DNA of 64,000 nucleotides, from NCBI RefSeq assembly GCF_001758365.1, contig NZ_LZFO01000004.1:45581-109580 (forward strand), read 5' to 3'. Positions 17,784 to 27,385 of this stretch are shown piece by piece. Both the position numbers and the translations under genes were made by a program. Below the pieces are notes generated by a model, which saw only the letters and a list, made by a program, of their open reading frames with translations, ran no database searches and was not told where the DNA came from. The DNA is from Clostridium acetireducens DSM 10703 (GTDB taxonomy: Bacteria > Bacillota > Clostridia > Clostridiales > Clostridiaceae). Each line of letters begins with the position of its first letter. Position 1 is the stretch's first letter.

Positions 17784-19070
17784 CTATAGCACAAACTCAA
17801 ATTCAAAATCGTTTAATCTTACATAGTCTCCATCTTTTATTCCCATTTCCATTAATTCATTTAATACACCTTTATTTCTTAGAACCTTATGAAAATATCT
17901 TAATTCATCTGGGTCATTTACATTTACACTAGCTAATAACCTATCTACAAAACTTCCTTCTACTACATAGATATTGCTTTCCTCGCCTTTTTCTACTTTT
18001 ATAGTATAAGTAAATTTCTTTTCTTGTGGAATATATCTCTCTTTATCATCTATCTCTAAATCAGTAATAGGAATTGTATTTAAAACTCTAGCTGTTTCTT
18101 TCATTAAATCATCAATTCCCTTTCCAGTAGCTGCAGATATTTTAAAAATTTTATCATATCCTAACTTTTTTAATTTTTCTTCAAATTCCTTAAATACATT
18201 ATCATCATATAACATATCGCTTTTGTTAGCAGCTATAATTTGAGGTCTATCCCAAAGCTTAACACTATACTTCTTCAATTCATCATTTATCTTTAAGAAA
18301 TCTTCATAAGGATCTCTGCCTTCTATACCTGATATATCTACTACATGAATTAACACTCTAGTTCTTTCTATATGTCTTAAAAAATCAATACCTAAACCTA
18401 CACCTTCTGCTGCCCCTTCTATTATTCCAGGAATATCTGCTATAACAAAATTTTTTATATTGGGCACACTTACTACTCCAAGATTAGGTTTTAAAGTAGT
18501 AAAATGATAATTAGCTATTTTAGGTTTAGCTTTTGTAACCTTTGACAATATAGTGGATTTTCCTACATTAGGAAAACCAATTAATCCTACATCTGCTAAT
18601 AATTTAAGTTCTAATTTAATCCACATTTCTTCCCCTGGCATACCTGGTTGGGCAAAATTAGGAGCCTGTCTAGTAGGCGTAGTAAATTTAGCATTTCCTT
18701 TTCCGCCTTTTCCACCACGAGCTATAATACACTGTTCTCCTTCATGAGATAAATCAGCTATTATTTTATTGGTTTCTGCTTCTCTTACTACTGTACCCAT
18801 GGGAACTTTTATATATAAACTTTCTCCATCCTTACCATAAGATCTTGATCCAGAACCATTTTGTCCTTTTTCTGCTTTATATTTTCTTTTATATGTAAAA
18901 TCTAGAAGAGTAGTCATGCTAGGATCTGAAACTAGTATAACGCTGCCTCCCTTTCCTCCGTCTCCTCCATCGGGACCTCCTAAAGGTACATATTTTTCTC
19001 TTCTAAAAGATACAGCTCCATCTCCTCCATCTCCAGATTTTACAAATATTTTTGCAATATCTATAAACAT
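17784..19070 (-). CDS. obgE: GTPase ObgE/CgtA, 50S assembly and stress GTPase
   Basis: 428 residues with the three Obg parts: the N-terminal glycine-rich Obg fold ([25 protein letters not shown] split by many Gly), a GTPase domain ([36 protein letters not shown]) and a C-terminal OCT domain ending in [13 protein letters not shown]. Essential for 50S assembly; in Bacillus it also affects sporulation onset and lies next to spo0B, as here. Confidence 0.97.
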   Translation of the reverse strand: MFIDIAKIFVKSGDGGDGAVSFRREKYVPLGGPDGGDGGKGGSVILVSDPSMTTLLDFTYKRKYKAEKGQNGSGSRSYGKDGESLYIKVPMGTVVREAETNKIIADLSHEGEQCIIARGGKGGKGNAKFTTPTRQAPNFAQPGMPGEEMWIKLELKLLADVGLIGFPNVGKSTILSKVTKAKPKIANYHFTTLKPNLGVVSVPNIKNFVIADIPGIIEGAAEGVGLGIDFLRHIERTRVLIHVVDISGIEGRDPYEDFLKINDELKKYSVKLWDRPQIIAANKSDMLYDDNVFKEFEEKLKKLGYDKIFKISAATGKGIDDLMKETARVLNTIPITDLEIDDKERYIPQEKKFTYTIKVEKGEESNIYVVEGSFVDRLLASVNVNDPDELRYFHKVLRNKGVLNELMEMGIKDGDYVRLNDFEFEFVL

Positions 19071-19091
19071 ATTTATGTTCCCACCTTTTCT

Positions 19092-19637
19092 TTAATTTTT
19101 AATAAAATTAATTCTATATGCTTTACTGTTATCATAATAGCAAGTATATAATTCTAAATCTACTATATCTATTTTTTCCTTATTCCAATTTTCCATCCAA
19201 TTAATTTCATCTAACATTCCTTCATCGTCAGATATTAAAAGGCTTTGTCCTAAATCATCATGAAATATATATATATAAACACATTCTGTGCCGTTATTCT
19301 CTAATTCATTAAATATATTATTTACCAAAGTACATTTTTTATCATAACTTTTTTCAAAAATATTAAAATTAAAAAATTCTATTTCTATATCTATATCAAA
19401 TTTTACATCATTTCTAATTAATTTTCTAATATTACTTTCTATACATAAAGCAAAGTTATTGTCTCCTAGATTATATATTTCACTTATAGCTTCGTTAATT
19501 TCACTAATTTTATTAATATACGTACAGGCTTTATCAATTTTATTTGTTTGTATATATCCATATATAATCTGAATATCATTCATAAAATCGTGCCTTTGTT
19601 TTCTAATTAAATTAATAAAATCACCCAGATTATTCAT
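19092..19637 (-). CDS. Spo0B-like sensor-kinase-fold protein
   Basis: 181 residues from ATG at 19637 (TGGAGGG 7 nt upstream). The N-terminal helical hairpin reads RKQRHDFMNDIQIIYGYIQTN, matching the RHDWMNKLQLIKGNL block that carries the phosphorylated His in B. subtilis Spo0B. The C-terminal ~100 residues look like a degenerate ATPase-type lobe without N- or G-box motifs. The position between rpmA and obgE is exactly that of spo0B. Clostridia generally lack the Spo0F/Spo0B phosphorelay, so its partner is unknown. A terminator upstream separates it from rpmA. Confidence 0.8.
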   Translation of the reverse strand: MNNLGDFINLIRKQRHDFMNDIQIIYGYIQTNKIDKACTYINKISEINEAISEIYNLGDNNFALCIESNIRKLIRNDVKFDIDIEIEFFNFNIFEKSYDKKCTLVNNIFNELENNGTECVYIYIFHDDLGQSLLISDDEGMLDEINWMENWNKEKIDIVDLELYTCYYDNSKAYRINFIKN

Positions 19638-19663
19638 AATAACCCTCCATTTTTGTTTTAAAA

Positions 19664-19691
19664 AAAGCACCCCTCTGTATTAGGGTGCTTT
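19664..19691 (-). terminator. Terminator after rpmA
   Basis: AAAGCACCC pairs with GGGTGCTTT across a ten-base loop, then T6 on the minus strand. It ends the rplU-prp-rpmA unit before the Spo0B-like gene. Confidence 0.85.
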
Positions 19692-19700
19692 AATTTTAAC

Positions 19701-20003
19701 TTATTCAGCTAATGCATTTTCTACATCTACAGGATAAACACTTGCTTTTTTCTTATCTTTTCCCAATCTTTCGTATTTTACTACTCCATCAATTTTTGCA
19801 AATAAAGTATCATCTTTACCCTTTCCAACATTGTTTCCAGGATGAATTTTAGTACCCCTTTGTCTAACAAGTATATTTCCTGCTAAAACAAATTGACCGT
19901 CTGATGATTTAACACCAAGTCTTTTAGCTTCACTATCTCTTCCGTTTCTTGAGCTACCTACTCCTTTTTTGTGAGCAAATAACTGAAGGTTCATAACTAG
20001 CAT
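19701..20003 (-). CDS. rpmA: 50S ribosomal protein L27 with cleavable N-terminal extension
   Basis: 100 residues. The N-terminus [21 protein letters not shown] has the Firmicutes extension ending in LQLF, before AHKKG. In S. aureus this extension is removed by the Prp protease, which is needed because mature L27 reaches the peptidyl transferase centre. [18 protein letters not shown] is typical L27. GGAGG 8 nt before the first ATG supports the extended start. prp is directly upstream with a 3-nt gap. Confidence 0.97.
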   Translation of the reverse strand: MLVMNLQLFAHKKGVGSSRNGRDSEAKRLGVKSSDGQFVLAGNILVRQRGTKIHPGNNVGKGKDDTLFAKIDGVVKYERLGKDKKKASVYPVDVENALAE

Positions 20004-20006
20004 AGG

Positions 20007-20333
20007 TTACACCTCCTCTATCTTCACTTTTATATATTTACCATAGTTTGCTTCCACACTTTTAAGTCCTAGTAATATAGTTTCCATTAAAACTTGAGCT
20101 TTATCTATATCTTTAGAAGAACAACTGCTTAAATCTATATTTAAAAATCCATCTTTAACATTCAATTGACAAGGAATTTTTAAAACTTCTGTAATGCCAT
20201 TTGCTATAGTTAATGAAATTCCAGATACAGCACTACATACCATATCATATCCTTCATCAACAAAATTAGCATGCCCCTCTAATTTATAACTCAAAATTTT
20301 ATTTGATTTCTTTTTAAAAATTACATTAATCAT
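20007..20333 (-). CDS. prp: Ribosomal-processing cysteine protease Prp (YsxB)
   Basis: 108 residues with the conserved GHANFVDEGYDMVCSAVS, which holds the catalytic His (~22) and Cys (~34) of Prp. It cleaves the N-terminal extension of L27, encoded immediately downstream, whose LQLF motif is present. Sits between rplU and rpmA as in all Firmicutes with extended L27; 2 nt separate it from the rplU stop. Confidence 0.95.
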   Translation of the reverse strand: MINVIFKKKSNKILSYKLEGHANFVDEGYDMVCSAVSGISLTIANGITEVLKIPCQLNVKDGFLNIDLSSCSSKDIDKAQVLMETILLGLKSVEANYGKYIKVKIEEV

Positions 20334-20335
20334 AA

Positions 20336-20650
20336 CTATGCATTAATCTTTTCTATTTGTAATTTAGTATATGGTTGTCTGTGTCCTTGTTTTTTTCTGT
20401 AATCTTTTTTAGCTTTGTATTTAAAAACTACAACTTTTTTGCCTTTTCCCTGCTTTAATACTTTTGCAGTTACTTTAGCTCCTTCAACTACAGGTTTTCC
20501 AACAACTAACTCTCCATCTTCCTTACCTACTGCAAGAATTTCGTTAAGTTCAACTACTGCATCAACATCAGCTTCTAATTTTTCAACGTATAAAACGTCT
20601 CCTTCTTGAACCCTATATTGTTTTCCTCCAGTTTTAACTACTGCGTACAT
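20336..20650 (-). CDS. rplU: 50S ribosomal protein L21
   Basis: 104 residues starting [18 protein letters not shown], with GGAGGTG 8-9 nt upstream; the longer open frame to 20710 is leader sequence. The C-terminal [25 protein letters not shown] is the 23S rRNA-binding signature of L21. First gene of rplU-prp-rpmA. Confidence 0.98.
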   Translation of the reverse strand: MYAVVKTGGKQYRVQEGDVLYVEKLEADVDAVVELNEILAVGKEDGELVVGKPVVEGAKVTAKVLKQGKGKKVVVFKYKAKKDYRKKQGHRQPYTKLQIEKINA

Positions 20651-20738
20651 TAAAAACACCTCCTCTATCCAGTCTCGCCAGCTGGGGTATGTATAATAAA
20701 AATCACACAATTTTTAACCCTTCGTGTGCGGTCTACAA
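20651..20738 (-). promoter_or_regulatory. L21 leader, structured 5' UTR of rplU
   Basis: Between the promoter and the SD the RNA can form CACAC/GTGTG around a GAAGGGTT loop and a second hairpin CCAGCTGGCGAGACTGG just before GGAGG. This agrees with my recollection of the Firmicutes L21 leader (Rfam L21_leader), a presumed autoregulatory site for L21. A covariance model search would settle it. Confidence 0.7.
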
Positions 20739-20743
20739 AAGCC

Positions 20744-20772
20744 ATTGTACCACATCTAAACTTCTTTGTAAA
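20744..20772 (-). promoter_or_regulatory. Sigma-A promoter of the rplU operon
   Basis: Minus strand TTTACA (20767-20772), 17-nt spacer, TACAAT (20744-20749). It lies between the rng stop and the rplU leader. Confidence 0.85.
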
Positions 20773-20797
20773 GAAATTTTTAGTCACTAAATAATAG

Positions 20798-22240
20798 CTA
20801 TATATTAGGATATACTTTATATTTTTCTAATTTTTTTATTTGATTTTTGAAAATAAGAGGCTCTACTTTAAATACTTCATCTAACTTTTCAAAATTTAAA
20901 TACACATTCTTATCTAAAGCATTTATGTTTTCAATAAAACTATCTATATTTTTTTGTATAGGTATTTTATAGTAATCATCTAATATTATGTATATATCTT
21001 TTGCATTATCTTTTATTTTAAATATGTCATTTTTTATTAAAAATTCTATATAGTCTAACCTTAATAATTTTCCTCTGCCTTTACAACATATGCATTTTTC
21101 TTCTATATAATCATCTATAGATTTTCCTAAATTCTTTCTTGCAATTTGAACTAAATTTAATTCTGTAAAAGGGTATATAACCGTTTTATTTTTATCATCA
21201 ATAAAGCCCTGTTCTAATTTAGATAATACATCTTTTTTTTCTTCTTCATCTTTCATATCTATAAAATCTATAACTATTATGCCTCCTAAATTTCTAAGTT
21301 TGATTTGTTTTACTATTTCCTCTGCTGCCTGCATATTAGTTATAAAAACAGTCTTTTTTATAGAATTGTTTTTAACATTTTTACCAGAATTAACATCTAT
21401 AGTATACATAGCTTCTGTTTTATCTATAACTATATATCCTCCACATTTTAATGGAACTTTATTATTTCTCAATGCTACTATTTCCTTTTCTATACCATAA
21501 CATTCAAATAAATCTCTATTATCAGTATGAACATCTATATCTAAACCTATTTCTTCTTTATCAGATATAAATTTCTTTATATATTCTGCATCATCTATAT
21601 TATTAGTATGAACAATGTACGTTTCTTCATTTAATATATCTCTTAAAGCTTTGCCTAAAATTCCTCCATTATCAAATAATAATTTAGGTTTCAATGAATA
21701 TTTAAAATTTTTAAATATTTCCTTATACACTTTGTAGATATTTTCTATTTCATTATTTATATTATCTATGCCAGCTATAACAGCATTAGTTCTTATAATT
21801 ACTCCTACATCATTAGGTTTTTTTATATTTTTAGCTGCATACCTTTTAAAATCTTTATCTTGTAATTTCTTTGAAAAAGATAATCGTCTGTCTAAAAAAG
21901 TTAATACTGCATATCTTCCTGGTATACTTATTGCATTAGTAACCTTTGCACCTTTTTTACCGAAACCTTCTTTTAAAACTTGTACTAATACTTCTTCGCC
22001 TTTTTTTATATTAGTATTTTTGAATTTATTATCTAAATACATATAACAATTTTTATTATATCCTATATCTATAAAAGCACATTTTATAGCAGGAATTATA
22101 TTTTTAACTATTCCTTTATATATTTCTCCTGGCAAAGGTTTTTTAACTTTTTCCTGTATTAAACATTGTTTTAATTTGTTATTATCTTTAATAGCTATTC
22201 TTAAAATACTCTTTTGTCTATCAATAAATACCTCTCTCAT
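20798..22240 (-). CDS. rng: Ribonuclease G/E family endoribonuclease
   Basis: 480 residues. An N-terminal S1-type domain (GEIYKGIVKNIIPAIKCAFIDIGYNKNCYMYL), the catalytic DNase I-like subdomain with IDKTEAMYTIDVNSGK and IVIDFIDMKDEEEK giving the two metal-binding Asp residues, and a zinc-link CICCKGRG for dimer formation. Length fits RNase G rather than E. It follows the two radical-SAM-associated genes, a common clostridial arrangement. Confidence 0.94.
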   Translation of the reverse strand: MREVFIDRQKSILRIAIKDNNKLKQCLIQEKVKKPLPGEIYKGIVKNIIPAIKCAFIDIGYNKNCYMYLDNKFKNTNIKKGEEVLVQVLKEGFGKKGAKVTNAISIPGRYAVLTFLDRRLSFSKKLQDKDFKRYAAKNIKKPNDVGVIIRTNAVIAGIDNINNEIENIYKVYKEIFKNFKYSLKPKLLFDNGGILGKALRDILNEETYIVHTNNIDDAEYIKKFISDKEEIGLDIDVHTDNRDLFECYGIEKEIVALRNNKVPLKCGGYIVIDKTEAMYTIDVNSGKNVKNNSIKKTVFITNMQAAEEIVKQIKLRNLGGIIVIDFIDMKDEEEKKDVLSKLEQGFIDDKNKTVIYPFTELNLVQIARKNLGKSIDDYIEEKCICCKGRGKLLRLDYIEFLIKNDIFKIKDNAKDIYIILDDYYKIPIQKNIDSFIENINALDKNVYLNFEKLDEVFKVEPLIFKNQIKKLEKYKVYPNI

Positions 22241-22279
22241 AATTATCTTAACCTCACTAACATTATTAAAAAATAATTA

Positions 22280-22996
22280 TTAAATCATAGTAACATATTT
22301 ATATAGAGGCACCAGCTCTTTATTTACAATACCATACATTTCCTCTCTTTTTATATTTATAAAAGCACATTTATTTACTTCAGTAGTATTTTCTTGAATA
22401 TACTTTGCCAAAGTATCTGCAGATAAATTTTCTCTACTTCCACAGCTTAATAAAACTTGTAATTTCAGATTATTATTATCTATACTATAATTAAACTTTT
22501 TTAACAAAGGCTTTATATTTACTTGCTTTTCTACGCCCTTTTTAAATTTTTTTATAATATTCCACTCTTTCCGTTGATTCATTTTAATTAATTCTTCTTT
22601 AAGATTTTTTGTACTATTATATTTTATATTTATAGTATACTTGGCTGCATCTATAGCCGCCATGGATTTGGGTACCTTTTTTTCTCCTTCAGGTTTTTTA
22701 GGAACTTTTATTACTTCAATAAAATTAATTGCTTCTGGTGCGTTATTATTTAACTTATCTTTTATATACTCTTCATCTAAATCTTCAGTAAAAACTATAT
22801 CTGCATACTCTCCTAAAGAATACATTCCTACTGATAGTGGTTGAGCTAAAGATATAGACATATGAGGATTAAAACCTTTTGAATATTCTATAGGAAGCCC
22901 GGCTCTTTTTATAATTTTTTGAATACTCCTCATTAAATCCAAATGAGATATAAATTTAATGTCACTTTCTTTACTGAACTTTATTAAATATCGCAC
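22280..22996 (-). CDS. TIGR03936/DUF2344 radical SAM-associated protein
   Basis: About 238 residues beginning RYLIKFSKESDIKFISHLDLMRSIQK, with AGLPIEYSKGFNPHMSISLAQPLSVGM, the signature of the DUF2344 family. Function unknown; in other bacteria it is fused to or adjacent to the B12-binding radical SAM protein encoded just upstream, so a joint RNA modification role has been guessed. I prefer the GTG at 22996 (10 nt after AAGGGGAG); a TTG at 23002 is equally in frame. It overlaps the upstream gene by ~26 nt. Confidence 0.88.
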   Translation of the reverse strand: MRYLIKFSKESDIKFISHLDLMRSIQKIIKRAGLPIEYSKGFNPHMSISLAQPLSVGMYSLGEYADIVFTEDLDEEYIKDKLNNNAPEAINFIEVIKVPKKPEGEKKVPKSMAAIDAAKYTINIKYNSTKNLKEELIKMNQRKEWNIIKKFKKGVEKQVNIKPLLKKFNYSIDNNNLKLQVLLSCGSRENLSADTLAKYIQENTTEVNKCAFINIKREEMYGIVNKELVPLYKYVTMI

Positions 22997-24836
22997 CTTC
23001 AAAGCACTCCCCTTCTAGATTAACATTTACACCACAATTCTTACAGCCTAACCTACAATCTGGTGTAACTTCTTCTCTTTTTGCTTTTTCATTTTCATTT
23101 ATCAAAAATTCTTTAGTAACTCCTATATCAATAAAATCCCAAGGTAATATTTCACTATAATCTCTTTCTCTATAAGCATAAAATTCACCATCTATATTAC
23201 ATTCTTCAAAAGATTTTTTCCATATATCATAATTAAAGAAATCCGACCATCCATCAAATTTAGCACCCTTTTCAAAAGCCTTAACTAAAACATCACATAA
23301 TTTTCTATCCCCTCTAGCAAATATAGCTTCTAAATAACTTACTATAGAGTCATGCCAATTATATGTAACCTTTCTATTTTTTATAGTATCTCTCAATAAA
23401 CTAATTTTTTCTCTAACTGTTTCTATTCTATCCTGAGGAGCCCATTGAAATGGAGTAAAAGGTTTTGGTACAAATATAGATGTACTTACTGTTACTTTAA
23501 GTCCTTTTTTCCTTTTCTCTTTTGGAACTTTATAATATTCTTGTACTACTTTATAAGCAAGTTCTGCTATTCCTATTACATCTTCTTTTCTCTCATAAGG
23601 CAATCCTAACATAAAGTATAATTTTATTGTAGACCAACCAGATTTAAAAGCACTGCTTACAGAATCTATAAGATTTTTTTCTGTTACTCCCTTATTTATA
23701 ACATCTCTCATTCTTTGAGTACCTGCTTCTGGTGCAAAAGTTAGACCTGTTTTTCTTACCTTTTGTATTTCTTTAATTAAATCTACAGAAAAAGAATCTA
23801 TTCTAAGAGAAGGAAGAGATACCCCTACTTTCTCATTTTCATACTTTTTTACTAATGAAAAAACTAAATTTTGTATATCAGAATAATCACATATACTTAA
23901 AGAAGTAAGAGATATTTCATCATATCCTGTACTTTTAATAAGATTATCTGCTAATTCTAAAAGCTTATCTGTTTTTTTCTCTCTTACTGGTCTATAAAGC
24001 ATTCCTGCTTGACAAAATCTACATCCTCTAGTACAGCCTCTCATAGTTTCAAGCATTATTCTATTATGTACAATATCAATATATGGAATGATTAATTTAT
24101 CTGGATAAGATACATTATTAAAATTACTTATTACCCTTTTTTTTACTTTATTAGGTACTCCTTCATAAATAGGTTTAAATTCTTTAATTGTTCCATCTTC
24201 ATTATAAGTAATATTATATAAAGAAGGTACATACACTCCTTCTATTTCTTTAGCTGCTTTTAATAAAAATTCTTTTTTACTCATTCCTTGTTTTTTACAA
24301 ATTTTATATAAATCTAAAATTTCATCTAAATTTTCTTCGCCTGCTCCCATAGAAAATATATCTGCAATATCGTAAAGAGGCTCTGGATTAGACGCACAAG
24401 GTCCTCCACATATTATTATAGGATGTTCCTCTCTCCTTTGAGATGTCCTTATTGGTATTCCTGCTAAATCTAACATATTTAGCACATTAGAAAAGCTCAT
24501 TTCATATTGAAGTGTAAAAGCTATAAAATCAAAATCACCTATAGAGTCTTTAGTTTCAAGTGCATATAATGGTATATTATTTTTCCTCATAAGTTCTTCC
24601 ATGTCTGGCCAAGGTGCAAATACTCTTTCACAAAATGTATCTTCTCTTTGATTTAAAGTGTGGTAAAGTATTTTCATGCCTAAATGAGACATTCCTACTT
24701 CATAAACATCTGGAAAACAAAATGCAAATCTAATATCTACTTTATTTTTATCCTTTTTACAGGAATTAAATTCCCCTCCAATGTATCTTGCTGGTTTTTC
24801 TACTTTATATAGTATATCATCGGAAACTTTATTCAT
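22971..24836 (-). CDS. TIGR03960-family B12-binding radical SAM protein
   Basis: 621 residues. The N-terminal part has a B12-binding-like Rossmann region (FAFCFPDVYEVGMSHLGMKIL), then the radical SAM cluster motif RGCTRGCRFCQAGMLYRPVR (CxxxCxxC), a TIM-barrel with LTFAPEAGTQRMRDVINKG, and a C-terminal cysteine motif CRLGCKNCG that may bind another cluster. Substrate unknown. It overlaps the DUF2344 gene, its usual partner, and precedes rng. SD GAGGAGG. Confidence 0.92.
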   Translation of the reverse strand: MNKVSDDILYKVEKPARYIGGEFNSCKKDKNKVDIRFAFCFPDVYEVGMSHLGMKILYHTLNQREDTFCERVFAPWPDMEELMRKNNIPLYALETKDSIGDFDFIAFTLQYEMSFSNVLNMLDLAGIPIRTSQRREEHPIIICGGPCASNPEPLYDIADIFSMGAGEENLDEILDLYKICKKQGMSKKEFLLKAAKEIEGVYVPSLYNITYNEDGTIKEFKPIYEGVPNKVKKRVISNFNNVSYPDKLIIPYIDIVHNRIMLETMRGCTRGCRFCQAGMLYRPVREKKTDKLLELADNLIKSTGYDEISLTSLSICDYSDIQNLVFSLVKKYENEKVGVSLPSLRIDSFSVDLIKEIQKVRKTGLTFAPEAGTQRMRDVINKGVTEKNLIDSVSSAFKSGWSTIKLYFMLGLPYERKEDVIGIAELAYKVVQEYYKVPKEKRKKGLKVTVSTSIFVPKPFTPFQWAPQDRIETVREKISLLRDTIKNRKVTYNWHDSIVSYLEAIFARGDRKLCDVLVKAFEKGAKFDGWSDFFNYDIWKKSFEECNIDGEFYAYRERDYSEILPWDFIDIGVTKEFLINENEKAKREEVTPDCRLGCKNCGVNVNLEGECFEGAIFNKVQ

Positions 24837-24907
24837 TAAAATTCCTCCTCATTGGTTATTCACATTTTTATATTCTATCATATAAAAGTTAAAATTTAAA
24901 ACAAATT

Positions 24908-25777
24908 TTAAAGTCTGTTTTCTATTTTAATAAATTTTTCTACACTTATATTTCCATATAACTTTAATGCCTCTATTACTTCTTCTTCGTAAATTATATC
25001 CATAACTTTCATATTATTATCTAAAACAGTAAATATACCATATTTACTTTTATCCAACATTCCCAGTATATCTAGTAATTTTGTTTTATAATAAATAGAC
25101 ATATATTTATTTTCTAAGTATCCTCTTTTTAAAAATTTATATTTCTTTTTAATAATATCTCCCATAATTATATATACTATCCTTTCTTTTTCTTTCAATG
25201 AAAAAATTATCATTATTAAAGAAACTAAACCAATATTTAAATTTACCTTGTTTACAAAAAATAAAAAAATAAAAAAGAACATCATAAAACTAGCAATAAT
25301 TATACTTATATATACAGTAATTTCATTTGCCTTTTTATATAAAAATTTAGTACATAAAATATCTCTAATAATTCTCCCTCCATCTAAAGGGAAAGCTGGA
25401 ATTAGGTTAAACAAACCAATAGTTGCATTACCAATAAATAAGGCTTCAAATATTAAAGAAGGTATTTTAAAATTTAATACATAAAAAATTAATGCTAATA
25501 TTAAATTTGCTACAGGTCCAGATAATGATATTATTAAATCTTCTTTTACAGAAGCTTCCTCTAAATCTTTTAATTTTAAAACAGCTCCTACTGGTAATAT
25601 TTCTATAGCAAATCCTGAAAATCCATAATATCTAGCTGTAATATAATGCACTATTTCATGAAATATTACAATTAAAAAATCTAAAAATATTTCACCTTTA
25701 AATCCCAAAATTAACAATATTAATATATAAGGAATAAAATACTTATTAACTTTTATCAATATTATTTCTCCATTCAT
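24908..25777 (-). CDS. spoIVFB: SpoIVFB-like site-2 intramembrane metalloprotease (M50)
   Basis: 289 residues, polytopic. The zinc motif HEIVH lies in an early membrane helix, and FNLIPAFPLDGGRI supplies the third ligand Asp. The C-terminal ~80 residues resemble a CBS-like extension (YGIFTVLDNNMKVMDIIYEEEVIEAL). In B. subtilis SpoIVFB cleaves pro-sigma-K in the mother cell during sporulation. Identity rests on the motif plus the position directly after a SpoIVFA-like gene in the mre/min-spoIVFA-spoIVFB-rplU order. A TTG at 25759 has a better SD (GGAG) and may be the true start. Confidence 0.87.
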   Translation of the reverse strand: MNGEIILIKVNKYFIPYILILLILGFKGEIFLDFLIVIFHEIVHYITARYYGFSGFAIEILPVGAVLKLKDLEEASVKEDLIISLSGPVANLILALIFYVLNFKIPSLIFEALFIGNATIGLFNLIPAFPLDGGRIIRDILCTKFLYKKANEITVYISIIIASFMMFFFIFLFFVNKVNLNIGLVSLIMIIFSLKEKERIVYIIMGDIIKKKYKFLKRGYLENKYMSIYYKTKLLDILGMLDKSKYGIFTVLDNNMKVMDIIYEEEVIEALKLYGNISVEKFIKIENRL

Positions 25778-25779
25778 AA

Positions 25780-26544
25780 TTACTTACTTATTTTTATGTA
25801 TTCTTCTGGATTTTCATTTTCTCCCATATATATAAATTCAAAATGCAAATGTGGAGCTGTGGATTTACCTGTACTTCCACTTTTACCAATAACATTAAGT
25901 TTATTTATATTTTGTCCTTTCTTAACACATATCTCATTTAAATGAGCATATTTTGTTTCTATTCCCTTTCCATGATCTATTAGTATATATTTACCTAAAC
26001 TTTTATCTTCTCCACACTCTTTTACAATTCCATTAAAAGCCGCTTTTACTTCTGTATTTTCTTTTACATCAATATCTATACCTTTATGAAAGCTTTGTTT
26101 TTTAGTAAAAGGATCTTCTCTATTCCCATATTTAGACGTTACTGTTCCTTTTACTGGTAATACAAATTCTGATTTTACTTTTTCTTTTAAAGTGATTTCA
26201 CCAGTAACTTTAGCTTTAAATACATCTATATAATCTATGGCTTTTTTTTGAATATTATTAAAATCCATTTCTCTTCCTCTTTTTAATAAAACTTTGTAAT
26301 CATAATTTTTGTCAACTAATTCTTTAGAATAACTATACACTGCTTGAGTTTTAGGAGTAACTATTGTTTTACACACTATAACAAGTATAAACAAAGTAAA
26401 TACCCCTATTAAATCAAATATCATTCTTCTCACAATAAAATTTTTTTTATTAGACTTTCTATTATTTAAAAAATATCTTCTGGAATTTCCTCTTCTAATA
26501 TTTTTATAATAATCTTCATATTGCGAATTAAAATTTCCCACCAC
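25780..26544 (-). CDS. spoIVFA: SpoIVFA-like membrane-anchored M23 peptidase
   Basis: 254 residues: basic N-terminus, one span (LIGVFTLFILVIVCKTIV), a linker and a LytM/M23 domain. The zinc ligands are intact: HKGIDID (H and D) and APHLHFEF (HxH), with IDHGKGIETKYAHL. Family role in Bacillus: anchors and inhibits SpoIVFB; signalling proteases act on it. The adjacent SpoIVFB-like gene, 2 nt away, supports this. It could also be an active endopeptidase. Confidence 0.82.
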   Translation of the reverse strand: MVGNFNSQYEDYYKNIRRGNSRRYFLNNRKSNKKNFIVRRMIFDLIGVFTLFILVIVCKTIVTPKTQAVYSYSKELVDKNYDYKVLLKRGREMDFNNIQKKAIDYIDVFKAKVTGEITLKEKVKSEFVLPVKGTVTSKYGNREDPFTKKQSFHKGIDIDVKENTEVKAAFNGIVKECGEDKSLGKYILIDHGKGIETKYAHLNEICVKKGQNINKLNVIGKSGSTGKSTAPHLHFEFIYMGENENPEEYIKISK

Positions 26545-26613
26545 TATTCCTCCTTCCTAATAAATCCCATATAAAATATATATTTATATTTTGTTTTTTA
26601 TATTACTTTTAGC

Positions 26614-26955
26614 TTATTAAATAAAAAATCATTGATATAATTTTCAGATAAAAAATAATTTGTATAAAAATAATAAGCAAAGCCTCATAAAGAGATTTTG
26701 TAAATAATTTGAATGAATTTAAGACACTCTTAGAAGAAAAAATAAAAAAATTCCGTAATTCATCACAGGACGTGATGAGCCAATTTCCGCACCAAGGACG
26801 GTGCATAAATTGGGTAGGAATTTTTTTATTTTTTATTCTTAGAGTGTCTTAATGAAATGATTTATTTACAAAATCTCTTTATGAGGCTTTGCTTATTATT
26901 TTTATACAAATTATTTTTTATCTGAAAATTATATCAATGATTTTTTATTTAACAA
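26614..26955. repeat. Large palindromic element, copy 2 (inverted orientation)
   Basis: About 342 bp, fills the gap between mgsA and spoIVFA. Outer arms (26617-26750 and 26815-26952) are nearly exact reverse complements, including the copy-specific outer part TTAAATAAAAAATCATTGAT. The centre, read on the minus strand, is CCAATTTATGCACC/GGTGCGGAAATTGG (loop GTCCTT) and TCATCAC/GTGATGA (loop GTCCT). Relative to copy 1 the GCCCC/GGGGC pairs are changed to GCACC/GGTGC, a compensatory change. Short open frames on either side encode the same peptide simply because the arms match. Confidence 0.92.
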
Positions 26956-26984
26956 CCTATACTTATTTTAAATTAAATAAGTAT

Positions 26985-27374
26985 TTATTCATTATCATCA
27001 ATATCTTCATGACTTCTTATAGCTTTCATAAATATTTCTGCGGAACCAACATTAGTAGCAAGAGGAACACAATATATATCACATACTCTAAGCAAAGCAT
27101 TAATATCTGGCTCATGAGGTTGAGATGTAAGAGGATCTCTTAAAAATATTACAAAATCAATTTCTCCTTGTGCAACTTTAGCACCTATTTGTTGATCTCC
27201 ACCTAATGGTCCTGATAATAATGTATTAATATTTAATCCTACTAATTTTTTTAATAATCTACCTGTAGTACCTGTAGCTAATAATTCATGCTGTTCAAAT
27301 ATATGCTTGTACCTTTTAGCAAATTCTATAATATCATCTTTTTTTTTATCATGAGCTACTAAAGCTATTCTCAT
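26985..27374 (-). CDS. mgsA: Methylglyoxal synthase
   Basis: 129 residues with [55 protein letters not shown] and [13 protein letters not shown], which include the catalytic Asp and His residues of MgsA. Converts dihydroxyacetone phosphate to methylglyoxal, a bypass of lower glycolysis when phosphate is short. Starts 11 nt after rodA; palindromic copy 2 lies just downstream. Confidence 0.96.
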   Translation of the reverse strand: MRIALVAHDKKKDDIIEFAKRYKHIFEQHELLATGTTGRLLKKLVGLNINTLLSGPLGGDQQIGAKVAQGEIDFVIFLRDPLTSQPHEPDINALLRVCDIYCVPLATNVGSAEIFMKAIRSHEDIDDNE

Positions 27375-27385
27375 ATCTATTCCTC

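Noticed and set aside
26609..27143. Two short frames (65 and 84 codons) that share the peptide IIFIQIIFYLKIISMIFYL
   Set aside because: They are the same sequence read from the two arms of palindromic copy 2, so identity follows from the inverted repeat, not from coding.
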